DNA of 64,000 nt from Porcisia hertigi. Lineage: Eukaryota > Euglenozoa > Kinetoplastea > Trypanosomatida > Trypanosomatidae. Made by a program: the position numbers and the translations under genes. The stretch is taken from NCBI RefSeq assembly GCF_017918235.1, contig NC_090565.1, forward strand, positions 434,001-498,000, given 5' to 3'. This document shows positions 10,189-19,727 of the stretch, piece after piece (positions within the stretch are counted from its first letter, which is position 1; every line of letters begins with the position of its first letter). Under the pieces are notes generated by a model. The model was not told where the DNA came from and did not search any database. It saw only the letters and a program-made list of their open reading frames with translations.

Positions 10189-12840
10189 ATGTCGGAGCGT
10201 GTTCATGTCGTCGTTCGTATCCGCCCCTTCATCACCTCCGACCCACCCGATGCGGAGCTCAACACGCTCGTGCTCGACCCCGCGCACGTCAGCGTCGGCC
10301 AAAACCGCGTCTTCAAGGTGGATCGAGTGTACATGATGGAGGACGCTACGGAGCTCATCTACACCGAGTCCGTGGCTCCTCTCATCAATCGGTTTCTTTG
10401 CGGCTTCAATGCCAGCGTCCTCGCGTACGGCCAGACTGGCACAGGCAAAACCTTCACAGTGCACTCCATCCTGCCCCTTATTTTGAATGACATCATGACC
10501 GACGATGCTGGACGCAGGGGCGCGGCGCGGCCATCCACCGCAGGGAAAGAAAACTCGTCTGTCGCAAGAGAGCCGCTACTCTACCTCCAGTATGTTGAGG
10601 TGTACGGCGACACGATCCGAGACCTGCTGGAGGGTGCAGCGACCACCGCGTCGAGGTACGGTGGCGAAGAGCCCGGCAAGATCCGCCTCGTGACAACGAC
10701 GACACCGGGTGCGAGGGCGACAAGCTCACATCCGGAGCACGCGGACCGGCAGCCTTCTCCGACAGACGAGCACGAGGATGCAGCATTGCCAGCGACAGGC
10801 TGTGCTCTTGTAGGGGCCGTCATCGCACCCGTTTTTACAATGGCGCAGGCCGCGGAGATGATCGCCCGCGGTGAAGCTCAGCGCGCGACAGGGGCGACAA
10901 ACGTCCACGAGCACTCGAGTCGCAGTCACGCGATACTCACTCTTTTTCACCCGCGCTACGCGTGCCGGTTGGACGTTGTAGATTTGGCTGGCTCGGAGCG
11001 TGAGAAAAAAACCGGCAACGTTGGCGTGCGCTTCCAGGAAAGTATCGCTATCAACACCGGTCTTCTGGCGCTGGGCAACGTCATGCGTGCACTGAGCCGC
11101 ATCAATAAGACCGCCAAAGGCAAGGAGACTGGCCGGGCTGGTGGTGGTGGTGGTGGTGGTGTTAGTGGGCATGAGCGTGTGCAGCATGTCCCTTACCGCA
11201 GCAGTCGGCTCACACGTCTCCTGCAGGACACCCTCGGCGGCAACAGCGCCACGGTGTTCATCGCCTGCGTTGCGCCGGACACGTACAACCGCGACGAGAC
11301 GCTGCGGACGCTGCAGTACTGCTCCCTGGCGCTGCGCATTCTAAATGAACCGCTACAGCAGTACGAACGCCTTCGACGTGCACAGACGCCGATGGGTCGC
11401 CGCGGCAGCCCCTCCACCGCTACTGTCGCTGCTACAGTTCTTCCGCTATCGCTGCGCGATAGCGCTCACGCGGCCGGAACAGCGTCGAGAGGCGACACGG
11501 AGAATGAAGACGTGGACAAGTTGACAACGATGACGCAGCGGCGGGCGTTGGAGCTGCAGTCTGCCTACGCTAGTCTACAGCAGCAGTATGATGAACAGGC
11601 AGAAATAGTTTCAAGCGTCTACGCTTCGTATACGGCAACGAAGGACCGACTGGCGCTCTGCGAGCGGGAGTTGCGCAAGGATGAAGAGATTTTCACTCAG
11701 CAGATACGTGCAATGCAGGAGTTGGTGTGCGAGAACCAGAGGCTTCGGCGGCGCCTCACGAAGGTGTCTGCCAACGTTCCAATAAGCGCAGCAGCAGCAC
11801 CACCACCACCAACACCACTGGCCACTCGACAAGATAAGGCCGCTATGGTGCATGACCTCTCCTTCCATGGCGGTGACGACCGGGCTGAGCTCGCTGACCT
11901 CAAACCAAACTCGCACCGTGGAGGCAAGGATCGCACCAACGTTATACGCGACATACAGCACGCTGGCACTCGCGATGCCGCGGGTGGAGTGAGTCTTCCA
12001 CGACAGCCTGCGTCCTCGAGCTCCAACGAAAATCATCGGAAGTACGTCCTCCCGGAGGCGGCAGCCACTGCGGCGTTCCCACCGCAGCCGTCGTCGCATT
12101 CTCCGCACCGCATGCACGGCAGCACAGGTGGTCCCTCGGACACCGCCCACTACGTACCACTCGAAGAGATGCCGCTTGCTTTCAGACACCAGCCCGGCAT
12201 GCAGATCCGAGACGACCGCCGGGGTGCAGAGACGCCGACATGCCTAGCGACGGGGGACGGTGCGGCGACTTGGTACGCTCTCAACGGCATAGCGCCTGGT
12301 GGTGCTGCAACCACAGGCCCTGCCGAGACGGCGCAGTCTTTCATTCGTCACATTCTCGCCCTACATGGCATTGACCCAAAAGGCAAAGGAGCAGATAGCG
12401 TTGAAGGTGACCAAGGGAGTGCAGAGGCAGCGGCGGCGGCGGCGGCGATCGCCACATCTCCTCATCCCTCCATCCGTCAGTTTGAGGCAACCAATGTCAG
12501 TGGAGTAGCGCTGCTAAACGAGTCTCGGTTGCGCCACTCTGATCGCCTTATCGAGCCTCCTCCCCCTCCTCCTCCAAACATAGTCGATGCGCAACCGGGC
12601 AAGGAGCACCACCGCTGGGCGAGCCAGCTGAACAACAACTGGGGAGGTGGCACCTCCGTACAAGAGCAAGACGACTCGGCGGCGCTGTTTCTCGCCAAGG
12701 AAGTAATGCGCTACCAGGGAACAAACACGGAGTTGCGGCACCAAGTCCAGATACTCCAGGCGGAGCTGGATGGCAAACAGCGAGAAGCCGCTCTGCTGCG
12801 ATTGGAGTTGCAAGAGATGAAAGATTTTTTCACGACCTGA
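10189..12840 (+). CDS. Kinesin, closest by eye to the kinesin-4/KIF27 group
   Basis: 883 aa with an N-terminal motor. VHVVVRIRPF opens the domain. The P-loop GQTGTGKT is at 81-88, switch I NVHEHSSRSH at 238-247 and switch II DLAGSE at 265-270. The motor ends near residue 385 after an RTLQYCSLALRI element. The stretch GVRFQESIAINTGLLALGNV after switch II resembles the kinesin-4 family more than kinesin-1. A Gly run lies in a loop before the SSRLTRLLQD region. Coiled coils lie at about 448-524 and 833-883, joined by a long Pro/Ala/Ser linker. It should be a plus-end, ATP-driven microtubule motor acting as a dimer; cargo is unknown. The open frame starts earlier at a TTG (10096) in leader sequence; the ATG at 10189 sits five codons before the motor and is preferred. 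Confidence 0.9.
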   Translation: MSERVHVVVRIRPFITSDPPDAELNTLVLDPAHVSVGQNRVFKVDRVYMMEDATELIYTESVAPLINRFLCGFNASVLAYGQTGTGKTFTVHSILPLILNDIMTDDAGRRGAARPSTAGKENSSVAREPLLYLQYVEVYGDTIRDLLEGAATTASRYGGEEPGKIRLVTTTTPGARATSSHPEHADRQPSPTDEHEDAALPATGCALVGAVIAPVFTMAQAAEMIARGEAQRATGATNVHEHSSRSHAILTLFHPRYACRLDVVDLAGSEREKKTGNVGVRFQESIAINTGLLALGNVMRALSRINKTAKGKETGRAGGGGGGGVSGHERVQHVPYRSSRLTRLLQDTLGGNSATVFIACVAPDTYNRDETLRTLQYCSLALRILNEPLQQYERLRRAQTPMGRRGSPSTATVAATVLPLSLRDSAHAAGTASRGDTENEDVDKLTTMTQRRALELQSAYASLQQQYDEQAEIVSSVYASYTATKDRLALCERELRKDEEIFTQQIRAMQELVCENQRLRRRLTKVSANVPISAAAAPPPPTPLATRQDKAAMVHDLSFHGGDDRAELADLKPNSHRGGKDRTNVIRDIQHAGTRDAAGGVSLPRQPASSSSNENHRKYVLPEAAATAAFPPQPSSHSPHRMHGSTGGPSDTAHYVPLEEMPLAFRHQPGMQIRDDRRGAETPTCLATGDGAATWYALNGIAPGGAATTGPAETAQSFIRHILALHGIDPKGKGADSVEGDQGSAEAAAAAAAIATSPHPSIRQFEATNVSGVALLNESRLRHSDRLIEPPPPPPPNIVDAQPGKEHHRWASQLNNNWGGGTSVQEQDDSAALFLAKEVMRYQGTNTELRHQVQILQAELDGKQREAALLRLELQEMKDFFTT

Positions 12841-13194
12841 AAGGCACACGTTCTACACACACACACACACACACACAAAATACAATACGGGCTTCCTCTC
12901 CTCTCCTCTTCCCCTCCGCGAGAAAATACAAAATACACACGAAATGTAAGCCCACGGCGCCAGTGTAGTGAAGAGGCTCAGTTCTGCTGATCCACCCACT
13001 CCGGGACTCGCTCTCTACCCTTTGTCTTGTCCCCGCCCCTCCTCGCGCCGATCTGTCTCCTCCCCTCCCCTCCTCGTCCCCCTCCCAAACACACACACAT
13101 GCACACACACACACACACACAGATGTATATATACATATATGTATCTTCCCACACATCTACATACACAGGGAGAAACACAAAACACTTCACAGGC
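12841..13194. other. Short spacer with two (AC)n tracts
   Basis: (AC)n at about 12857-12876 and 13089-13121, a C/T tract at about 13001-13085 and AG at 13121-13122 as the possible acceptor. A short AT-rich palindrome (ATACATATATGTAT) lies near 13131-13144. Confidence 0.55.
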
Positions 13195-15387
13195 ATGATG
13201 AAAACAGTGGCGGCGGCGGGGTCGGTACCGACTCGGGCCCCACGCCCTCCCACCACGGCCCGGAGTGACCCCAATCGCATCGATGCCCCGTGTACTGGAG
13301 GTGCCTTAGCTGTGGTGGGGTCCGAGACACAGGGGCGCCGTCGGCTCGCCCAGATAGAGATGCGACTGCGCGACATGGAAGAAGAGGCAAAGCGCATCCG
13401 CGTATTACAGGAGCAGGAGATCGCGATCCTTGAGCGAGAAAACACGAAGCTGCATATGCGTTTAGAAGCTGTTCGTATGGAGGAGTGTATGTCACCCGCT
13501 GAAGCGCGGACGCTGCAGATTTACAACGCGGCTCAGCGCACCCCCGGTGCATCGAATGACTCTGCCGCCGAGTCGAAGTTGGTTGGGTCAACAGCCCTCA
13601 AGTATCAGAATGCAAAGGCTGACGTACAGAGGCGCCGCCGCGAGTGCGCCCAGATGGAGCGCCAGCTCGCGGAAGCGAAAGCCCGGCTCGCTGATCTCCG
13701 GAGGAGTCGCAGGGACCTGAAGCGGCAAAGTAGCAAAGCAGAGGTCGCCGCCGCCCTGCGTGTCGCCGCCGCTGACGACTACAGGACGCAGGTGTACGAG
13801 CGGCTACGCGGTTTAGAGGAGCAGGTGGGACGTGAGCAGGAGCGCTTGATCGACATTGTTTCGGAGGCAAAGCAAGTGCGCTCGGAGATTGACGCGCTGT
13901 TGATGAGTCAGGCGACCCACGAAAAGATGTACCTCGCCCAGCACGACGCACTACTGATGAAGCGTCGCGAGATGGCGTTCCTGATAGAGACCTGTAACCT
14001 CCTGTGTGAGGAACGGCAGCACGTTGTGGCGGGACTCACTGAGATGCAGGCGCGCCTAGCCGAGGCGAGTCAGCAATACGAGGCAGCTTTTGTGGAGTTG
14101 ACAGGGGTGCAAGACGAAAACACGAAGGCACACGAGACAAACCGTAACCAACTCGGCGAGCTGCGTCGCACCATCGCTCAGACCCGAGCAGAGCGGGAAA
14201 AGTTGGAGGAGGAGGAGAAGAAAAATCACGTCAAAGCCTCCATGGAGCTTCAAGAGCGTCGCCGTGCTACTGGCGAAGGGGGCAAGTCTTTGGTCAGGCA
14301 AAGTACAACAGAGCGGCAGACCCCAGACAACGCCTCGTTGCTTGATGACAGCCACCATCAGGCGATAGATTTTGAGTACTACTACCGTCAACTCTCTTCC
14401 ATTGTGCAGAGTGACGTCATCGAGGATGTGGCCGGATTCATGGATGCAGCCGCCGACGAGCATTACAAAGTCTATGACGAGATCAACGCCATCAAGCGCG
14501 ACATCGTTGCGCTGGAGACGGAGAAGGCGGCACGGTTGGCCGTCTTGAAGGAAAGAAACGGTGTACATACTGCTACGTCTGTCTCGGCCTCAGCAAAGGC
14601 TAACACCCCCGCCAACGGATCGGATCCGGCACGACAACCTCACACATCCACCTCCGTGCTCTTAGCGCTCGCGAGTGCCAAGACGTTTGAGGCCTACAAC
14701 ACTGTGCCAGCCGGGAAGAATGGTGGCTCGAGCGCGCCTGAGACTTTAACTGACCGCACGCAAGAACGCTCTGTTCGCATGGGAAAACTCCTTGATGACC
14801 TTGGCACTACGCGAGAGCTCCTGTTCGAGCAGGAGGAGGAGCAAGAGTCAAGTGGGGCCGTGCTGGCTCAGGTGATCACGCAGGTGCGGGAGGTGTTCCA
14901 TGGACTAGGCTGCAGCGTTGACGATCTCCGTGCCCTCACAGGGCTGGAAAAGGTTCAGCAAGGCACCGTCCTGCAGTGCCTCGGCCTGATCGAAGAGCGT
15001 GTCAGTGAGTACCTACTAGTTTACTCGCGTGAGCAGCAGCAACTCTTTTCGCAAGCTACGGGGTCGTGGTCAGAAACCTCCTCCTCCAACACCGCCGCCG
15101 CCGCCGCCGCCGCCGCGGGAACCGCATCCTTCCTCTCACGCAACGCGGCGCGTACGCTTCTGCGCCGGCCGGACTTGCCACCAAAGGCAAAAAAAAATGG
15201 CGTCGCGCAGACAGTGAAGCAGCGCACGCTGCCTCGCTCGACAGACATTACAACTACGATATCCACATTTCCCTTACATATCACAGGAAGCAACACCACC
15301 TTCGAAGACCTCGTTGACAAGCGTCCATTCTCGGTGGCAGAGCTCAAACAGCTGCTGCAAGCCCAGCGTACGCTCAAAGGGTTGTGA
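13195..15387 (+). CDS. Coiled-coil protein resembling the outer dynein arm docking complex (DC2/CCDC114-CCDC63 type)
   Basis: 730 aa, nearly all coiled coil from about residue 42 to 450 and again from 520 to 600. Near residues 392-442 a hydrophobic stretch (DFEYYYRQL, then FMDAAADEHYKVYDEINAIKRDI) matches the pattern F..A/E-D..F..YNYVNE.N.E seen in CCDC63/CCDC114 (ODAD1) and Chlamydomonas DC2. Those proteins anchor outer dynein arms to doublet microtubules. The assignment rests on that pattern and on overall coiled-coil spacing, so it is a proposal; another axonemal coiled-coil protein is the alternative. An Ala run (GCC repeats, 15094-15117) lies in the C-terminal tail. Two adjacent ATGs (13195 and 13198) begin the protein; the upstream open frame from 13027 is (AC)n and TATA leader. 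It lies directly after the kinesin gene. Confidence 0.8.
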   Translation: MMKTVAAAGSVPTRAPRPPTTARSDPNRIDAPCTGGALAVVGSETQGRRRLAQIEMRLRDMEEEAKRIRVLQEQEIAILERENTKLHMRLEAVRMEECMSPAEARTLQIYNAAQRTPGASNDSAAESKLVGSTALKYQNAKADVQRRRRECAQMERQLAEAKARLADLRRSRRDLKRQSSKAEVAAALRVAAADDYRTQVYERLRGLEEQVGREQERLIDIVSEAKQVRSEIDALLMSQATHEKMYLAQHDALLMKRREMAFLIETCNLLCEERQHVVAGLTEMQARLAEASQQYEAAFVELTGVQDENTKAHETNRNQLGELRRTIAQTRAEREKLEEEEKKNHVKASMELQERRRATGEGGKSLVRQSTTERQTPDNASLLDDSHHQAIDFEYYYRQLSSIVQSDVIEDVAGFMDAAADEHYKVYDEINAIKRDIVALETEKAARLAVLKERNGVHTATSVSASAKANTPANGSDPARQPHTSTSVLLALASAKTFEAYNTVPAGKNGGSSAPETLTDRTQERSVRMGKLLDDLGTTRELLFEQEEEQESSGAVLAQVITQVREVFHGLGCSVDDLRALTGLEKVQQGTVLQCLGLIEERVSEYLLVYSREQQQLFSQATGSWSETSSSNTAAAAAAAAGTASFLSRNAARTLLRRPDLPPKAKKNGVAQTVKQRTLPRSTDITTTISTFPLHITGSNTTFEDLVDKRPFSVAELKQLLQAQRTLKGL

Positions 15388-16281
15388 GGCGCGCCGATTC
15401 AACTCCCCCCCCCCCCGAAAAGCACACACACACACACACACAGTCCACGGGCATTGCAGTGCAAGAAGAGCCAATATGTGTAATTGGGTGTGGAGCTCGG
15501 CGGGGCGGAGCGCGAGGGGCGAAGGACTTGCCTAGAGCGGATCGTGACTGAATCGATCTCTTTTCCTTTTTGTAGACACCAGACCTCATTGCCCTTGCTT
15601 TGCGGCTACGCTCCCTGACCGTGTCGCCACTTGATAGACCCGCACACAATGTTTCTACGCCCCCCCCCCACCCCCACCCCCACCCCAACGTGCAGGAACA
15701 ACGACAAATTTCAGCTCCTCATCGCCTCCTTCCCTCGAAACCCCCCTGCGCATAAACCGGCCCCGGCCGCCATCAGCGGATACGACCGATTACGCGGCCA
15801 AAGTCGCATTGTTCTTCGCCGACGCGCGAGTGGAACAGGAGAAAGCGCGTTGTGCGACGATGACAAGCGCTCAGGCGGAGACTCCTCCTACACCGCATAC
15901 CCCAATCGGAACGCACACAAGCACATGCAGTAACCGTTGTATGGAACTCCCTTTCCCTGCATGTCTCCCGTCAGCAACAAAACAACTCTTTCGATTTGTA
16001 AATCATCTCTCGTCTTTACCTCCGCCTCTGGATTCTGTCGCACGCACTCACGCACACACAAACCCGCATCGCCCTCGCCCCTCATCCACGACACGACATC
16101 GTAATCCCAAAAAAAAATCACAAACGATCGCTACACGTAAGTTGAGCTCCTCTCGATCTTGCGAAGTTTTTCTTTTCTGCCTTCCCCCTCTCTCTCTCTC
16201 TCTTTCTCTCTCACAGCACTCCGATAAGTTTTTCGACCACCCTTCCCCCAACCACCACCACTACTGTCACCATTGCAGGCC
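15388..16281. other. Spacer; contains a coding-like frame without ATG
   Basis: C runs at about 15405-15416 and 15661-15669 and (AC)n at 15423-15442. A reading frame from about 15692 to 15950 looks less repetitive than its surroundings but has no upstream ATG and runs into C/T tract. The strongest acceptor in the window, (CT)n then CACAG at 16212-16216, precedes the PDI gene. Confidence 0.5.
16166..16216 (+). promoter_or_regulatory. Strong polypyrimidine tract and spliced-leader acceptor
   Basis: About 45 bases of almost pure C/T, including (CT)n, run into TCACAG with AG at 16215-16216. This is 66 bases before the PDI start and is a textbook trypanosomatid trans-splice acceptor. Confidence 0.7.
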
Positions 16282-16683
16282 ATGTCTCTCCTGAAGAAAG
16301 CCCTCGCCGTTGTGTTGGCAGCCGCCTTCCTCGTCTCCCTCGCCAAGGCGGAGCTGGTCGAGCTGAACCCCGAAAACTTCCACTCGACGGTGAATGACCC
16401 GTCCAAAAATGTCTTCGTGATGTTCTACGCCCCGTGGTGCGGTCACTGCAATCACATGAAGCCCGCGTGGCAGGAGCTGGCGGACAAGTATCCCGCCACG
16501 GGGGATATTGTGATCGCACGCGTCGATGCCGTTGCATACCGCGACATCGCAAAGGAGTTTGGCATCAACGGCTTCCCGACGCTCAAGTTCTTCTCCAAGA
16601 GCGATAAATCTGGTGCAAGGCAGCACAACGGTGAGCGCACCGTGACTGCCTTGGAGTTGTTCGTGGAGTCTCAGAAAGTGTAA
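16282..16683 (+). CDS. Single-domain ER protein disulfide isomerase (thioredoxin fold)
   Basis: 133 aa. A signal peptide (residues 1 to about 23, LLKKALAVVLAAAFLVSLAKA) precedes one thioredoxin domain. The active site is APWCGHC, with CGHC at 53-56 (the PDI type), and the cis-proline is in GFPTL at residue 99. There is no second domain and no KDEL-like ending, so it is a small PDI of the kind known from Leishmania, about 12-15 kDa. It should oxidise or isomerise disulfides of secretory proteins in the ER. The start is the ATG at 16282; three earlier open codons (from a TTG) belong to the leader. A second thioredoxin-fold ER protein at 51422 in this window lacks the first active-site Cys. Confidence 0.92.
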   Translation: MSLLKKALAVVLAAAFLVSLAKAELVELNPENFHSTVNDPSKNVFVMFYAPWCGHCNHMKPAWQELADKYPATGDIVIARVDAVAYRDIAKEFGINGFPTLKFFSKSDKSGARQHNGERTVTALELFVESQKV

Positions 16684-18605
16684 AGCGCGGCCGCCGCGGT
16701 GCGCCAACGTCGAGCACCAGTACAGGAGGCGGTCCCGGCGCACGAGAGAATCAGAGGATGACGCTACAATAGGGAAGAGGGAGTACACTGCGGCGAGGGT
16801 CGCTGAGCAGTAGGAAGAGCCCTCGCGGCCTCCACACCTCGACGTGTGTGTGTGTGTGTGTGTGTGTGTGCGGCGGTGGTGGTGATAGTAGAGAGAGAAG
16901 GGTAGGATGAAGAGGAAGAGGAGTTCACCACAGCGAGGAATTTATCAGTGCCCAAGACAAACTCTCTGAGGGAATCAGTGCGATGTGTCGCTACGGATGC
17001 CGGCGGTCAAGTTGTGTGTGACGCTGCACCCGTGCGACCTGCGACACCGAACCCGTTTGCTTCATTCACGGAATGGGCGGCATGTTACCCGGGGTCGAGC
17101 GTATCTCCGACGGTCCCCTCACTGTCCACTGGTATGGGCAGTCTGGCAGGGTGAACAGCCACTTGCGCTACGGGAGTAGGTGAACGGGGAGCGGGGGAGG
17201 AGGGGGGGGCGTGCGGGGATGACAGGGTCATCCGACGGCTCCAACGCGTCGCGTGCGCGACGCGTCCAGTGCGTGGGAGAGCCCCCTCCCCCGATCCATT
17301 GCGCACACCCATCCACCCCTCTCGTATCGATCGCGTCTCCTCGGGATGACTACCCCATTTTTTTTTGTTCCCTGTTTTGTTCTGCCTAACCCCCGACTCC
17401 CTGCCCTCCGTAAAAGGCGAGAACGCCATACTTTGGGGGGTTTTCCCCCTCGATGTTTATCTTTTTTTTATATATGTCAGCCATGTAGCGTTAACTGTCT
17501 CATCTATAGGCCCACGTTTGCTTTCGTTCTCGGCTTGCTTTTCTCCCCCCCCCCTGCCTCCTTCTCGAAGCGTTATGAATGCCGTCGCCGTTGTTTTTTA
17601 CGTCACATCAATGCAGGAGCGGCTGCGAGGCGGACAAGGAAGGGGGTGGGGGGTGGGTGGAAGCGCGGAGTGGAAGAAGAAAAATGTGTGGAATAGTAGA
17701 TGCATTGTCATGTACTTCGTGTTTTCTGGGGGGAAAAAAAATTACCGAGAAACCCGTGTAACCAACTAGTGAAAAGCGGTGCATGTAGCGAGAGGGGCAT
17801 GCCGATGACTTGTCCGATGTGACCTTATCGATAACACTCATGTGCACGCACCCACAAGCCATGGGCGGGGGCAGGGGACGAACCACACATTCTCTTTCCC
17901 CGGTTCCCTCTCTCTCTCTCTCTCTCTGAGGGGGGCTGCGCGGGCGTAGGCTTGGAGAACACGAGGGACGGGTTCAAGGGAGAAGTCGGCTACGCAGAAG
18001 GAGTCCAAGGATAGGCGACAATACGCAGAGCCGCGTGCAGATGACGGCCATCTGTGTAAGTGGGATGAACTCAGTCGGTCGTGGTGCCAAATCAAGGAAT
18101 CGGTGTGTGTGTGTATGTGTGTTTGTGTGTGTGTATGTGTCGACGAGTTTTCAATTGGTGGGCGCACATCGAAGTGAACGAGTACAAATATCTTAATCGC
18201 AGCTTGTCTCTCTAGCATAGCGACAACCCAACCCCGACCGCGATCATCAACGGTTCCACTGCTACTTTAGCCGCTGAGGGCGGACTAGGGGAGGGGGGAG
18301 AGCTACGGCCTCTTGGCTCCCCCGCCTCCGCCCCCCCCAATCGCCCCCATCCCCTAAACACACATTTGCCAAGCAACGAACCCTGTCTGGACACTGCTGT
18401 CGCTCTCAACTGTCTTATCACTTCTTCCACACTCGCCCACTACGTACAGTGCACAGTGGCACCACTCGAAAAAAAAAAGGCCGCAACCACGCATAGAAAC
18501 CAACAAACATACACATATAGACGCACACACACACACACATATATATATTTATATATTTATATATACATCACTCGAGCACACCAAGGACCGCGTGCCATAG
18601 AAGTA
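16684..18605. other. Long spacer, no supported gene
   Basis: (GT)n at about 16843-16870, G-rich runs near 17196-17211, T runs at 17361-17369 and 17462-17470, purine stretches, (TC)n at 17905-17928 and a (GT)-rich patch 18104-18140. A TATA-rich tract lies at about 18538-18567. CAG at 18447-18449 is a plausible acceptor for the next gene. A 134-147-codon frame at 17253-17769 is low-complexity and not accepted. Confidence 0.5.
18538..18567. repeat. TATATA-rich tract in leader
   Basis: ATATATATTTATATATTTATATATA-type sequence about 40 bases before the ATG at 18606. Similar tracts occur near 22277-22320, 36374-36410, 40468-40512, 47235-47263, 58885-58908 and 60690-60722, always in spacers. Confidence 0.85.
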
Positions 18606-19727
18606 ATGTGGTCATCCGTCGCAGCCTCAGGTGGAGTCAAGAAGGGTAAGGCTACTTCAACAACACGGGCAGCGGCGCTCCCCCCTGCCAACACCGCAGA
18701 CGCGGAGAGCACCCCGAATCAAGACCGCGGTGACGCTTCCTCTCAGACGGCCGAGAGGAGTGGGGATAAAGTGTTGACCACGGCGGGCTCAAACGTGTCA
18801 AGAGCTGAGAATGGGCGGTGGCACTCTTCATTGCTGAGGGAGCGCGTTGCTGCCGGGGCGATGTTTCACAACGTGGCGCTGACCCACGCGGCAGATCTAC
18901 TGCGCTCCGAGGCAGCCCGTGTAGATGCGCAGCTGATTGACGACTTTAGTTCTCTCCTGCGTGGAAACGCGGTGTACATTCGCAACTTCATAACGGCCGA
19001 GAAGGATATGAGGCTCTATGACACTCTCAAGAAGGAGCTGGTCGCGGCCACGGGGGCCGAGATGGTCGGCAGCGGGGGTCTCATTGACTGGAGCAAGCAT
19101 CAGGTCTTTGATAATCCCGCTGACATCAGTCCAACATTTAGAGACATCATCGCGATGCTCGACGAGTATTTTGACATCGACGTGTACGCGACGCGGTTGA
19201 ACTACTACCGCGATGGAACTCATTGGAAACCTCAGCACCACGATAGCCACGCATATGGCGGACGCGCCCTCCGTGAGGACTTCACAGTGGGCCTGTCGCT
19301 TGGTGCAACGCGGAGTCTGTTGTTTGTACACGAGGCATCGCAGCGCGAGTTCGACTTCCCTCAAAGGAATGGCGACTGCTTCGCGTTTACAGGGGAAGTG
19401 AACCAACTCTTCACGCATGGCGTGCCGCGGGCCCACACGCCTACAGCGGATCGTTTTAGCATAATTGCATGGGGACGACGTCGTACACTGAACGAGCGCA
19501 ATGGGGGAGGTGTCCCGAGTAGCGCGACGACGCTACTGGGGGAACGCCACATCGGCACAATGGAAGAGGCAGTGGAGGTGGCAAAGCAGCTCGTAGCGTC
19601 GCATCCTGGTGCCACAAGTGCGAATCAGGTGGTGGTGCCGCCTCCTTGCAGTGGAGACGAGGAGTGCGGCGGGAAGGCCTCCGCGGCTTCGCGACCCGTT
19701 AAGCGTAAAAAGAATCGCCTCCAGTAA
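18606..19727 (+). CDS. AlkB-like 2-oxoglutarate/Fe(II) dioxygenase
   Basis: 373 aa. The first 100 residues are Ser/Thr/Ala-rich and likely disordered. A double-stranded beta-helix oxygenase core follows: N199-Y-Y-R-D-G, then the iron ligands H211-x-D213 (in KPQHHDS), FTVGLSLGATRSLLF strands, NGDCFAFTGEVNQLFTH with distal H271, and R283 in DRFSIIAWG, which probably binds the 2OG carboxylate. The AlkB family normally carries a second Arg six residues later; here that position is Trp, so the substrate pocket may differ. Expected reaction: oxidative demethylation or hydroxylation of nucleic acid or protein, substrate unknown. The C-terminus (about 300-373) is basic and ends RKKNRLQ, a possible nuclear signal. 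The open frame extends upstream through TATA and (AC) leader; the ATG at 18606 is preferred. Confidence 0.78.
   Translation: MWSSVAASGGVKKGKATSTTRAAALPPANTADAESTPNQDRGDASSQTAERSGDKVLTTAGSNVSRAENGRWHSSLLRERVAAGAMFHNVALTHAADLLRSEAARVDAQLIDDFSSLLRGNAVYIRNFITAEKDMRLYDTLKKELVAATGAEMVGSGGLIDWSKHQVFDNPADISPTFRDIIAMLDEYFDIDVYATRLNYYRDGTHWKPQHHDSHAYGGRALREDFTVGLSLGATRSLLFVHEASQREFDFPQRNGDCFAFTGEVNQLFTHGVPRAHTPTADRFSIIAWGRRRTLNERNGGGVPSSATTLLGERHIGTMEEAVEVAKQLVASHPGATSANQVVVPPPCSGDEECGGKASAASRPVKRKKNRLQ

Noticed and set aside
17253-17769. Overlapping 134-147-codon plus frames
   Set aside because: Phe/Pro/Ser-rich translation of T and C tracts; no conserved-looking block.
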